Shown piece after piece: positions 52,764-61,214 of a stretch of 64,000 nt of DNA; the first letter of the stretch is position 1; every line of letters begins with the position of its first letter. The DNA is from Chitinophaga lutea (GTDB taxonomy: Bacteria; Bacteroidota; Bacteroidia; Chitinophagales; Chitinophagaceae), in assembly GCF_003813775.1 (NCBI RefSeq), contig NZ_RPDH01000002.1, positions 1,550,001 to 1,614,000 of the forward strand, written 5' to 3'. Below the pieces are notes generated by a model. That model was not told the origin of the DNA, did not search any database, and saw nothing but the letters and a program-made list of their open reading frames with translations. The position numbers were made by a program, and so were the translations under genes.

Positions 52764-54161
52764 TTAATAACCCAAAATTTTAAGCATGCTTTGGGAGGTT
52801 TGCTCCTTAGCGTATAGCCAGTCTTTTAATTGTCCGTTTTTGTCGTACCCCACTATCACATGTTTGGGGGATGGAATCAGGCAATGTTTGATACCACCGT
52901 ACCCGCTCAACTGGTCCTGGTAAGCCCCGGTATGGAAGAACCCGATATAAAGCGGTTCGCCATTGGTGAGCTTGGGAAGGAACACGGCGTTGATGTGCTC
53001 TTCCGAGGTGTAGAAGTCGTAACCGTCACAGGTAAGTCCTCCCAAGTGCACCTCCTGATACTCCTGATCCCATTTGTTGATGGGCAGCATCAGGAACTTT
53101 TCCCCGATGCCCCAGGTGTCCGGCAGCGTTGTAATGAAAGAGCTGTCGATCATGTACCAGTTTTCCCGGTCGTTCTGCATCTTCTCGCCCAGCACGCTGT
53201 AAATTACTGCGCCGCTCTCTCCCACCGTAAACGAACCGAATTCCGTATAGATGTCCGGAACGGGTACTTTGTTCTTTTTACATACACTCTTGATGTTGGC
53301 CACGATCTCGTTCACGATGTAAGCGTAATCGTAGTCGAACCCGAGGGAGTGTTTGATCGGGAAGCCGCCGCCGAGGTTGATGCTCTCCAGTTCGGGACAG
53401 ATCTTCTTCAGCTGGCAATAAAGGTTCAGCACCTTATTGAACTGGCTCCAGTAAAATATGTCGTCTTTGATCCCCTTGTTCATAAAGAAGTGGAGCATTT
53501 TCAGCTCGAACTTCGGATTGCCCTTCAGCTTGTCCACGTAAAACTCGAGGATGTCGCGGGAGGCGATGCCCAAACGGGAGGTATAAAAGTCGAATGTTGG
53601 CTCCTCTTCCGCGGCGATACGGATACCGAGTTTAACCGGCCCCTTGGCGCGCACGAACTTGGAATAGTCATCCAGCTCTTCCTTATTGTCCAGCACCGGC
53701 AGTACGTTGGTAAAACCGCTGTTGATCAGTTTGGCGATGCTGCGGGTATAGGTCTTTGTTTTATACCCGTTGCAGATGACGAATGTATCTTTTGTGATCT
53801 TCTTGCGTTCGTACAGTTTATGAATAATATCTATATCGTACGCAAAGGAAGTTTCGATATGCACGTTATGCTTCAACGTCTCCTCCATAATAAAGGAGAA
53901 GTGAGAACTTTTGGTACAGTAGCAATAATAGTAATTGCCATCGTACTTGTTTTTCTTGATCGCATCCTGGAACATTTTTTTCGCCCGGTTAACCTGCATC
54001 CCTATTTTGGGTAGATAGGTCAGCTTGAAAGGCGTTCCATACTTGTCGATCAAGGCCCGGATATCCAACCCGTTAAAAATAAGGTTGTTATCCTTCACTT
54101 CGAAACCCTCCTGGGGAAATTCGAAGGTTTGGTTAACGAGGTCGGTGTAGGTGTTGTTCAT
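52764..54161 (-). CDS. speA: Arginine decarboxylase (PLP-dependent, fold type III)
   Basis: A 465-residue enzyme that decarboxylates arginine to agmatine, the first step towards putrescine and spermidine. The N-terminal alanine-racemase-like barrel has the PLP Lys in YYCYCTKSSHFSF (about 80-90), and INLGGGFPIKHS binds the phosphate. The C-terminal beta domain has the GFFHTGAYQDQLSGYGG loop and VHLGGLTCDGYD, which completes the substrate site. It belongs to the shortened SpeA version of Bacteroidota (compared with about 630-660 residues in E. coli). It is a single gene with an AT-rich 310-bp region upstream. Confidence 0.92.
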   Translation of the reverse strand: MNNTYTDLVNQTFEFPQEGFEVKDNNLIFNGLDIRALIDKYGTPFKLTYLPKIGMQVNRAKKMFQDAIKKNKYDGNYYYCYCTKSSHFSFIMEETLKHNVHIETSFAYDIDIIHKLYERKKITKDTFVICNGYKTKTYTRSIAKLINSGFTNVLPVLDNKEELDDYSKFVRAKGPVKLGIRIAAEEEPTFDFYTSRLGIASRDILEFYVDKLKGNPKFELKMLHFFMNKGIKDDIFYWSQFNKVLNLYCQLKKICPELESINLGGGFPIKHSLGFDYDYAYIVNEIVANIKSVCKKNKVPVPDIYTEFGSFTVGESGAVIYSVLGEKMQNDRENWYMIDSSFITTLPDTWGIGEKFLMLPINKWDQEYQEVHLGGLTCDGYDFYTSEEHINAVFLPKLTNGEPLYIGFFHTGAYQDQLSGYGGIKHCLIPSPKHVIVGYDKNGQLKDWLYAKEQTSQSMLKILGY

Positions 54162-54471
54162 TTAACGCTGTGAATGAATTTTAGAGTTAGTAAAAAACTT
54201 AAACTACAGTATAAATGAGCTGGAAACTTCTGGTTTTAAGTTGATAGCAAATACAACACACCTACGTAAGTCGTCTGACCAGCAAAATCGGTTGCAAATC
54301 TACTATTTTGTTCCAATGCATTTCCAAAAAATTTCCATCTTTTTTATGGAAGGTGGAAAGTTTCTTTTTATAATTGAAAATTAATCAGTTAGACTCATTC
54401 AACTAAAGTATTAATTACAGTCACCCTACACCGCCGGCATCTATCCGGCTTCATTTACAACCCCTTCATTA
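54162..54471. other. AT-rich intergenic region
   Basis: About 310 bp between two minus-strand genes. It shows repeated TTTCCA/TGGAAA words at 54318-54362 and presumably carries the arginine decarboxylase promoter. No gene is supported. Confidence 0.45.
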
Positions 54472-55131
54472 TCACTTCAGTAGTTCCAATGCCCTTTTTC
54501 CTTCACAGAATAACAGATCGAGGATGCTAAGGTTCGGGACAAACCCGGTTCTTTCTCCAAATACCTGGGCGTATACCGGTGAGCCTTCCGGCACGTGGCC
54601 CGGCTGCTGGTGGTCGCGCTTGTCGACAATCCCCAGGACCGGGTCATAGGTTTTCTCAAAGCGATCGGTGAAAGTGATCTCCGGCGAAATACCCAGTACG
54701 CCGTTGGCCCATTCGAGGCAGGCCATGTTCCAGTCGAGCAGGAAATCGAACTTTTTCTCATACAGCGCTTCCAGGTCGCTTTCGAAATATTCGAACCAGG
54801 GGGAACGGCGGTAAGCCGAAGTCAAAGTTTTCCAATGGAGGGCCTGCCAGTTTTCGAGGTTGCTGATGCGGACGTCCTTCATGATCGTGCGCTGATTTTT
54901 TCCTTTGGATAGGGGAACGCTCAAAAGGATGGTTCCGTTCGGCCCTGCGATGTAACAGCGATTGCGAAAACTTACCTTCTGGTAGTGTTCATATCTCTCA
55001 ATCTTTAATATATTGACTTCAATTAAAGTTTTATAAAAGTAAATTGGCGGAAAATATTGAGATTCAATCAATAAAGTCTTGTTTTCGTATGGTTCTGTCA
55101 TGTCGTCATAATTAAAGTTAAAAAGGTTCAA
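54472..55131 (-). CDS. WbqC-family protein
   Basis: A 219-residue cytoplasmic protein (a start at 55101 is also possible). It matches the WbqC-like family: LLIESQYFPPIYFYKTLI at the N-terminus, RCYIAGPNGTILLSVPLSKGKN in the middle, and WKTLTSAYRRSPWFEYFESDLE. Members occur in polysaccharide loci and near signal-peptidase genes in Bacteroidota; their biochemical role is uncertain. The gene is flanked by AT-rich non-coding DNA on both sides. Confidence 0.88.
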   Translation of the reverse strand: MNLFNFNYDDMTEPYENKTLLIESQYFPPIYFYKTLIEVNILKIERYEHYQKVSFRNRCYIAGPNGTILLSVPLSKGKNQRTIMKDVRISNLENWQALHWKTLTSAYRRSPWFEYFESDLEALYEKKFDFLLDWNMACLEWANGVLGISPEITFTDRFEKTYDPVLGIVDKRDHQQPGHVPEGSPVYAQVFGERTGFVPNLSILDLLFCEGKRALELLK

Positions 55132-55443
55132 AATCTATCAAAAACGACCGTCTAACATTAAATATTAAGCTACAGTTATAACTCGTTAATTTATTGAAAA
55201 ACAGTTCATAGAATGATTCAAAATATGCTATTTACTTTAGCAGAAAGCTGTTTTATGTTGAATATTAAAAGTTAACAAAAATACTAAAGTTATTAGTTCT
55301 AAAAATGACTGTTTTTGGGCCTGTTTCATTTAAAGTAAAATTTCAAATAAAAGGCCTCCTCCCAGCCTTCCGGCGATCATACTTTAACTTCGTTTTTGGT
55401 TAGAGTTTTGTAGGTTTGAGGGAATTTTAAAAAACCGCTATTC
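55132..55443. other. AT-rich intergenic region between WbqC and LEA-like genes
   Basis: About 310 bp with low GC and many short A/T runs. It must hold the divergent promoters of the two flanking genes. No gene or clear repeat seen. Confidence 0.4.
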
Positions 55444-55899
55444 ATGAAAAGGTACAGATGGGGCCTCCTGGTTTTCCTGCTTTGGGGGGCGATGAGTTCC
55501 TGCGACAAGATGAAAGACCTGGAATTTCTCCGGGTGGCCAGCTTCGATTTTGACAATCTGGGGTTCTCAAAAAGCATCGTCCGGATGGAGCTCGCCTACT
55601 TCAATCCCAATAATTTCTCCCTTTGGCTGAAGGACGCCGAGTTCGATATTTACCTGGACGACACCAAAGTGGGCCATTCGTTGCAGGATACCCTGATCGA
55701 CATTCCGGCCCGGGATACTTTCTATTTTCCGGTAAAACTGGAGGTTGAAATGGGGAATGTTTTCAAGAATATGCTGGGCGCCCTCACCAACAAAGAGGTC
55801 ACGATCAAGGCAGCGGGCAACTGTAAAGTGGGTAAAAAGGGCGTGTTTTTCCCCTTCCCGATCCGTTGTGAAACGAAACAAAAACTTGATTTTTTCTGA
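55444..55899 (+). CDS. LEA type 2 family lipoprotein
   Basis: A 151-residue lipoprotein with a signal ending GAMSSC and the lipidated Cys near residue 20. The rest is a single LEA14-like beta-sandwich: VRMELAYFNPNNFSLWLKDAEFDIYLDD, then IPARDTFYFPVKLEVEMG. This fold is linked to desiccation tolerance in plants; in bacteria the role is unknown. It faces the 87-bp repeat block downstream. Confidence 0.8.
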   Translation: MKRYRWGLLVFLLWGAMSSCDKMKDLEFLRVASFDFDNLGFSKSIVRMELAYFNPNNFSLWLKDAEFDIYLDDTKVGHSLQDTLIDIPARDTFYFPVKLEVEMGNVFKNMLGALTNKEVTIKAAGNCKVGKKGVFFPFPIRCETKQKLDFF

Positions 55900-56167
55900 T
55901 CGGCGGGTAAAAATATCATGATTTCAACGCGAAGATATTTTTCAATTTCACCATATAAGAGGTCGGTTTGACCTCTTTTTTGTTGCTCTTTTTTGAAGGG
56001 TCAGCGCGCTTTTCGATGAGATTTTTGAGGATCAGATGAGATGTTCGGGGTGATTTTACGGTCTGATTTGCGGAATTCTGCATGCCTGAAAAAGTAAATT
56101 TCGGCGAATTCTTTCCTTTTTTCGGCGGATAACGATCGTGATTTTGAGTCCCCGATATTTAATAAAT

Positions 56168-56770
56168 CATTTATATGATGAGGCCATTTTGGTTGATTTT
56201 TGGGTTCATCAATGGCATTTCGGACGACCAGGTATCAGTGAAATTTTCCATTTGATGAGGCGATTTTTGGGTGGTTATGGGGTTGCTTTTTAGTCTGGCG
56301 AGGGCCTTTTGAGCGGCTGGACATTATAACAATTCAACATTTGATGAGGCTATTTGAGTGATTTTGGACTCCTCTTTTTAGTCCGTTGATGGCGTTTGGG
56401 CGCCTTCGCATTATCATAATTCCACATTTTACAAATCAATTTGTGGGGTTTTGGTTCTCCTTTTAGTTGGTCCATGGCGTTTTTGGTTGGCTTGATATTA
56501 GATGAATTTCCCATTTGATGAATCATTTTGGGGGGATTTTGGGGCCTTTTTTTGTCCGCCGATGGCGTTTTGGATGGCGCGATATTAGCAGAATTTTCCA
56601 TTTGATGAGGTAAATGGAGATGATTTTGGCCTTTTTTTAGTCCGTCAATGAGGTTTAAGGCAACTTGATATTAGAGTCATTTTATACTTGATGAAGTAAA
56701 TTGGGATGATTTCTCATTCATTTTTTTATATCTAAGAGTTATTCTCGAGTGTTGAATTAGACGTTTTGAG
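56168..56770 (+). repeat. Degenerate tandem array of ~87-bp units (about seven copies)
   Basis: Units led by CATTTGATGAGG or a close variant start at 56168, 56249, 56338, 56425, 56512, 56599 and 56685 (steps 81, 89, 87, 87, 87, 86). Shared blocks are TTTTTAGTCCG, GATGGCGTTT and GATATTAG. Weaker traces reach back to about 56010. Reading frames inside it change phase between copies and have no gene-like features. 55900-56165 and 56770-57190 also lack supported genes. Confidence 0.88.
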
Positions 56771-57195
56771 GCCGTTTAACCGCTACTTTAGGAAGTCTTA
56801 GATATCGATTCGACGATATTCCTCCCTCCATTCATATTAAATAAATATCCTGACCGTTAGAACCAAAACAGCATAATTTACTGCTGAAATGTGGTGGTTG
56901 CAGCGTTAATGAATGGTTAAGATCAGGTGAAACCGGCCACCTCTGCCAGCCGAATCTGTCCGGCTTCTTCCTCCAAGGCACTCCATTTCACTCAACAATT
57001 AAACGATCATCCTGATAATTGTCATCGCAACCCGGCTGTTGGTGCCCTCAAGATAACAGCGTCAGTTTCAAAATAAGCATCCAAACGAAGACCTTTCCAG
57101 CGGTAATATTTACAAAACAGCGCTCAACGATTACTTTCCGGCCTTGCCCGGCCATTTTTTGCTATCCAAAAAACGCAATCAGCCCCTCCGGGCAC

Positions 57196-57223
57196 AAAAA
57201 ACCGCCCCGGTATCCGGGGCGGT
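57196..57223 (-). terminator. Terminator of the HMA protein gene
   Basis: ACCGCCCCGG / CCGGGGCGGT stem with a 3-nt loop, followed on the minus strand by TTTTTTGTG. Confidence 0.85.
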
Positions 57224-57250
57224 CATGTATAAATACGAACATCACTGATA

Positions 57251-57628
57251 TTATCCTTTTTTCTTGGGCGGCGGGCCTCCCCCGTCTTCCGGCTTCTGGC
57301 AGCATTTCGGCAGCGCCTTGTAAGAATCCTCATTAGCCGTCACTTCATCCGCATCATACCCTACATTGGCGATGGAGGTTTTGATATTTTCAATATTGGT
57401 GCGGTCGGTATAATATTTAACGGTCGCTTCCTTCTTTTTCACGTCCACCACCATGGATTTGACGCCTTCTTCCCGCAGAAAATAGCGCTGGATAGCATCC
57501 TTGCACATATTACACTGCACCGTCGGCACCTTGATCTTGGCAGTAGCCAGCGTGCCTTTTTTCGCCTGGCCCATTGTTACACCGGTCCCGGCCAGCAACA
57601 GCACCAACATTAATTGAATGATACGCAT
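57251..57628 (-). CDS. Exported heavy-metal-associated (HMA) domain protein
   Basis: A 125-residue exported protein with a signal peptide (ending VTMGQA, about residue 22). The HMA domain (about 30-98) has the metal site VQCNMCKDAIQ (CxxC), and a Cys/Pro-rich tail includes LPKCCQKPE. The CxxC binds soft metals such as copper; the extra CC could be a second site. It is likely periplasmic. Single gene close to pyrE but with its own terminator. Confidence 0.88.
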   Translation of the reverse strand: MRIIQLMLVLLLAGTGVTMGQAKKGTLATAKIKVPTVQCNMCKDAIQRYFLREEGVKSMVVDVKKKEATVKYYTDRTNIENIKTSIANVGYDADEVTANEDSYKALPKCCQKPEDGGGPPPKKKG

Positions 57629-57678
57629 AACAAGTCTTTTTTAACCCACACAATATACGATAAAATTAAATATATCGG

Positions 57679-58314
57679 CTATTTTCCCCACACATCCGGA
57701 GCGGCGCGCCAGGCTTGCAAAGTACCCAGTTCCGCTTCGGTTACCTGCCCTTTTTCAACCGCCAGTTCGATGAGCGCGCTATAATTACTCAGGGACTTGA
57801 ACGGCACTCCGGCTGCTTCGAACGCCTTCACCGCCACATCAAACCCATAATTAAATATAGACACCATCCCGATCACCTCACCGCCGGCGGCGCGGATAGC
57901 CTGCACGGCCTCCAGGCTGCTTTTACCGGTAGAGATCAGGTCTTCCACCACTACCACAGGCTGTCCGGGTTGCAGCACCCCTTCAATCATATTGCCCATA
58001 CCATGCTCTTTCGGCTTGGAACGTACATATATAAAAGGCAGCTTCAGCTGATCGGCCACCAGGGCGCCATGAGGGATACCTGCAGTGGCTACGCCCGCTA
58101 TCACGGCTGCATCAGGGAAAGTCTCAAACACCACATTGCTCAGTTCGGACTTGATGAAGTCGCGGATATACGGAAAAGACAGCACCTTTCGGTTGTCGCA
58201 GTAAATGGGTGATTTCCATCCGGAAGCCCAGGTGAAGGGCTGGGCCGGGCTTAACTTTACGGCCTGTACCTGGAGCAGTTTCTCTGCTACCTGTTTTTCG
58301 CTGATATTGTTCAT
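57679..58314 (-). CDS. pyrE: Orotate phosphoribosyltransferase
   Basis: A 211-residue enzyme that makes orotidine 5'-phosphate from orotate and PRPP. The PRPP site is VVVVEDLISTGKSS (about 120-133), and FTWASGWKSPIYCDNR and KEHGMGNMIEG are the loop and orotate-side motifs. The start at 58314 (MNNISEKQ) is chosen because the TACTTTTG -7 element lies only 8 bp upstream, so longer starts would precede transcription. Confidence 0.95.
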   Translation of the reverse strand: MNNISEKQVAEKLLQVQAVKLSPAQPFTWASGWKSPIYCDNRKVLSFPYIRDFIKSELSNVVFETFPDAAVIAGVATAGIPHGALVADQLKLPFIYVRSKPKEHGMGNMIEGVLQPGQPVVVVEDLISTGKSSLEAVQAIRAAGGEVIGMVSIFNYGFDVAVKAFEAAGVPFKSLSNYSALIELAVEKGQVTEAELGTLQAWRAAPDVWGK

Positions 58315-58321
58315 AACGGCG

Positions 58322-58329
58322 CAAAAGTA
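58322..58329 (-). promoter_or_regulatory. -7 element of pyrE
   Basis: TACTTTTG on the minus strand, exact TAnnTTTG match, immediately upstream of the pyrE start and 20 bp from the divergent NUDIX element. Confidence 0.55.
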
Positions 58330-58349
58330 CGATGAATAATGCAAAGGAT

Positions 58350-58357
58350 TATTTTTG
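58350..58357 (+). promoter_or_regulatory. -7 element of the NUDIX gene
   Basis: TATTTTTG matches TAnnTTTG, just before the NUDIX start, implying a very short or absent leader. Confidence 0.5.
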
Positions 58358-58361
58358 CAGC

Positions 58362-58988
58362 ATGGAAATGCCCGTTATTATATATATCAGCGACAGACCG
58401 TTAATACTGACCGGAGAAAAAAGCACGCTGCCTCCCGAATATATCAATGCCGCCACCCTTTTTTCGCCAACGGACGAGGAAATCGCCCAAACCATTTCCC
58501 TGCTCGACAGAAACGAATTGCCACTGGCCGTATTCCGCCATCACAGCGTACCCGCCTTATTTGAAACGGTAAAAGGGCACTTTACGGTATACGAGGCGGC
58601 CGGTGGCCTGATCACCAACGACGCAGATGAAGTATTACTGATGTTCCGCCGTGGCAAATGGGACCTGCCCAAAGGCAAGCTCGACGACGGCGAAACGCTG
58701 GAAGCCTGCGCCCTGCGCGAAGTACAGGAAGAAACAGGCCTGCAGAACGTAAGCCTCAGCCATAAAATCACGGAAACCTTTCATTATTACCCGTTAAAGG
58801 ACAAAAGAATCCTGAAACACAGCCACTGGTACCGCATGTTTTTCACCGGTACGGAGCTGACGGTGCCACAGATCGAAGAAGACATCCTCGATATCCAGTG
58901 GATACGCCCCGAAAACCTCGGCAAATACATGGCGTATTCATATGAGAATATCCGGGAAGTGTTCCTGAAGGCGGACTATAAACTATAA
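58362..58988 (+). CDS. NUDIX hydrolase with N-terminal extension
   Basis: A 208-residue protein (start 58362 or 58368). Residues about 85-200 form a NUDIX domain with a complete box, GKLDDGETLEACALREVQEETGL (G-x5-E-x7-REVQEE). The domain hydrolyses a nucleoside diphosphate linked to another group. The 80-residue extension (VIIYISDRPLILTGE) is found in other Bacteroidota members near pyrE. Divergent promoters back to back with pyrE suggest shared nucleotide control. Substrate unknown. Confidence 0.88.
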   Translation: MEMPVIIYISDRPLILTGEKSTLPPEYINAATLFSPTDEEIAQTISLLDRNELPLAVFRHHSVPALFETVKGHFTVYEAAGGLITNDADEVLLMFRRGKWDLPKGKLDDGETLEACALREVQEETGLQNVSLSHKITETFHYYPLKDKRILKHSHWYRMFFTGTELTVPQIEEDILDIQWIRPENLGKYMAYSYENIREVFLKADYKL

Positions 58989-58991
58989 CCT

Positions 58992-59720
58992 ATGAGCGTG
59001 CAATCCCACTACGACAACCATCTGGCGGCTTTCTACGCCTGGATGACCGGCAATTTCGACACCAAACAGAAGGAACAGGAAACCTATTTCACCAGCAAAC
59101 ACATTGCACCGGCAGGCAATGGCCTGGCGCTCGACCTCGGCGCGGGGCACGGGTTACAAACGGTATCGCTGGCCAACCTGGGGTTTTCGGTGTTTGCGGT
59201 CGACTTCAACCAGCATCTCCTCTCCGAACTTAACGCCCGAACCAAAGGCCTTCCCGTCAGAACCATCCTGGCCAACCTCGCTAACACCGCCCAATACACC
59301 ATGGATGCGGAACTGATCGTGTGTATGGGCGATACGCTCACGCACCTCGACAGTGTGGAGCAGGTTACCACCCTTATCGGCGAATGGTATAAGATGCTCT
59401 CCCCCAAAGGCAAGCTGGTATTGTCTTTCCGTGATCTGACGCAGGAACTGGTGCAGGAAGAACGGTTTATCCCGGTAAGGGCGGAAGATGACCGCATCCA
59501 CTCCTGCTTCCTGGAGTATTTTCCGGGTTATGTGAAGGTGTTCGATATTTTGCTCGAAAAGCAGCAGGGACAGTGGATCCAGAAAGTGAGCAGTTACAGG
59601 AAACTGCGCCTGGGCATAGAACAGGTAAAAATGATGCTGACCGCCGCAGGATTTGCAGTGCAGGATCATGAGGTGATCAGCCGCATGCATTATGTGGTGG
59701 CGGCTAAGCCGGGCGCTTAA
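58992..59720 (+). CDS. Class I SAM-dependent methyltransferase
   Basis: A 242-residue enzyme with the SAM-binding motif LALDLGAGHGLQTVSLA (about 41-57), acidic motif FAVDFN (about 67-72) and MLSPKGKLVLSFRDL near 138-152. It follows the NUDIX gene by 3 bp and is probably co-transcribed. Its substrate cannot be read from the sequence. The 3' end overlaps the convergent thioesterase gene by 17 bp. Confidence 0.88.
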   Translation: MSVQSHYDNHLAAFYAWMTGNFDTKQKEQETYFTSKHIAPAGNGLALDLGAGHGLQTVSLANLGFSVFAVDFNQHLLSELNARTKGLPVRTILANLANTAQYTMDAELIVCMGDTLTHLDSVEQVTTLIGEWYKMLSPKGKLVLSFRDLTQELVQEERFIPVRAEDDRIHSCFLEYFPGYVKVFDILLEKQQGQWIQKVSSYRKLRLGIEQVKMMLTAAGFAVQDHEVISRMHYVVAAKPGA

Positions 59721-60141
59721 CCAGGATGGCTACGGTGAGCCGGCTTACACAGACCAGCTTATGTTCGTCGTCAGTGATGCGGATGTCCCACACATGCGTG
59801 GTAGCGCCGATGTGCAGGGGTCTGGCAATGGCGTGCACATATCCTTCACGCACCCCGCGCAAGTGGTTGGCGTTGATCTCAAGGCCCACGCATATCTGTT
59901 TTGCCGGATCGATGATCAGCGCAGAAGCCACACTGCCCACGGTTTCTGCCAGGGCAGCGGAAGCGCCGCCGTGCAGCAGGCCGTAAGGCTGCACCGTCCG
60001 ATGGTCTACCGGCATCATGGCCCGCAGATAATCGGGCCCGATTTCGGTGAATTCAATGCCCAGGTAACCGCCCATCGTGTTCTGGGCATTTTCGTTGAGC
60101 TGATCCAGTGATATATCCAGCGAAAACCAGATTGCCTTCAT
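59704..60141 (-). CDS. Hotdog-fold thioesterase (PaaI/YbdB-like)
   Basis: 145 residues with the catalytic loop YGLLHGGASAALAETVGS (about 53-70; the Glu in AAL-AET is the general base) and hotdog strands up to TVAILVKRP. Such enzymes hydrolyse acyl-CoA or aryl-CoA thioesters. It is the last gene of a minus-strand operon with DUF3822, rsmD and coaD, 12 bp after coaD; the substrate is unknown. Confidence 0.92.
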   Translation of the reverse strand: MKAIWFSLDISLDQLNENAQNTMGGYLGIEFTEIGPDYLRAMMPVDHRTVQPYGLLHGGASAALAETVGSVASALIIDPAKQICVGLEINANHLRGVREGYVHAIARPLHIGATTHVWDIRITDDEHKLVCVSRLTVAILVKRPA

Positions 60142-60153
60142 GATATTGCAGTT

Positions 60154-60633
60154 TTAACTCTTTTGCTGTTGGATGGTTCGGGCCACTTCCGCCGGCAGGA
60201 ACTGCGCCGCATCTCCCCCGTTCCGGATCACATCGCGCACCAGCGTGGATGCGATCGTCGAGAACTCCGGTGAACAGGTCAGGAAGATGGTTTCCACTTC
60301 GGGATCCATTTTCCGGTTGATGTCTGCAATCGCCTTCTCATATTCAAAATCGGCCACATACCGGATGCCTCTTAAAATAAAATGCGCGTTCACCTTTTTA
60401 CAGTACTGCACGGTAAGGCCTTCATAGGAGGTCACCTTTATTTTGGGCTCGTTTTTATAGATCTCCCGGATCCAATCCACCCGCTGCTCTACGGAATACA
60501 TGGGCACTTTGCCGGAGTTGATGCCGATGCCGATGATCAGTTCGTCGAAAAGCGGCAGTGCACGGTCAATGATGTCGGTATGGCCAAGCGTTACCGGGTC
60601 GAAAGTGCCGGGAAATAAACAGATACGATGCAT
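60154..60633 (-). CDS. coaD: Pantetheine-phosphate adenylyltransferase
   Basis: 159 residues. CLFPGTFDPVTLGHTDIIDRAL has the T/HxGH nucleotidyltransferase motif; FSTIASTLVRDVIRNGG is the ISSTxxR-type motif near the C-terminus. It makes dephospho-CoA from 4'-phosphopantetheine and ATP, the fourth step of CoA synthesis. Lies between rsmD (11 bp) and the thioesterase (12 bp) in one operon. Confidence 0.97.
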   Translation of the reverse strand: MHRICLFPGTFDPVTLGHTDIIDRALPLFDELIIGIGINSGKVPMYSVEQRVDWIREIYKNEPKIKVTSYEGLTVQYCKKVNAHFILRGIRYVADFEYEKAIADINRKMDPEVETIFLTCSPEFSTIASTLVRDVIRNGGDAAQFLPAEVARTIQQQKS

Positions 60634-60644
60634 GGTATAAGTTA

Positions 60645-61214
60645 TTATTGACCGGCGGCGGAGGGTTTCCTCAGCTCTTCCCGGTTAATGAATATGGAAA
60701 ATATGGTGGTGCCGTAATTCCTTTCGGTGCGGTAGTAACTGAATTGCTGGTAGTTATTCCGTGGTGTGTGCTCCAGTACAAACCAGCCTTCGGGCCTGAG
60801 CAGCTGCTTCTCGAAAATGATCTTCGGCAACTCGTCGATAGTGCCCAGCGCGTAAGGCGGGCCGGCGAATATAAAGTCGAACTGCTCGGTGCACTGCTGC
60901 AGGTATTTGAACACATCCATCCGCACGAGCTTCAGCTTCACATCGAGCATGTCGGCCGTTTTGCTGATAAAATCGGCCATGGCCGGGTCTTTTTCCACGA
61001 TGGTCTGATCGGTGGCGCCGCGCGAGGCCAGCTCGTAGCTGATGCTGCCGGTACCGCCGAATATGTCCAGGGTTTTGAGCGTGGATATGTCGAGATTGTT
61101 TTCTATGATGTTGAACAGCCCACCTTTTGCGATATCCGTAGTAGGGCGCGTGTGCGGCATGTTAGCCGGCGGGTTGATGCGGCGGCCGCTCATGGAACCT
61201 CCTATTATACGCAT
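60645..61214 (-). CDS. rsmD: RsmD-family 16S rRNA (guanine966-N2)-methyltransferase
   Basis: A 189-residue methyltransferase of the RsmD type. MRIIGGSMSGRRI is the N-terminal start, LDIFGGTGSISYELASRGA the SAM loop, and DQTIVEKDP motif II. At motif IV, where DPPY or NPPY normally stands, the sequence reads FIFAGPPYALG, so the catalytic Asp/Asn is Gly. Order with coaD is conserved in many bacteria. Either another residue acts or activity is reduced. Confidence 0.9.
   Translation of the reverse strand: MRIIGGSMSGRRINPPANMPHTRPTTDIAKGGLFNIIENNLDISTLKTLDIFGGTGSISYELASRGATDQTIVEKDPAMADFISKTADMLDVKLKLVRMDVFKYLQQCTEQFDFIFAGPPYALGTIDELPKIIFEKQLLRPEGWFVLEHTPRNNYQQFSYYRTERNYGTTIFSIFINREELRKPSAAGQ

Noticed and set aside
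56350..56601. 83-codon minus-strand frame within the 87-bp array
   Set aside because: It is a by-product of repeats whose length is a multiple of three in some copies (87 bp). The peptide is itself repetitive and Lys/Pro/Asn-rich, with no start context and no similar frame in the other copies.
57019..57336. 105-codon plus-strand frame before and across the HMA gene terminator
   Set aside because: It spans a strong terminator and the 3' end of the minus-strand HMA gene and lacks any recognisable motif.
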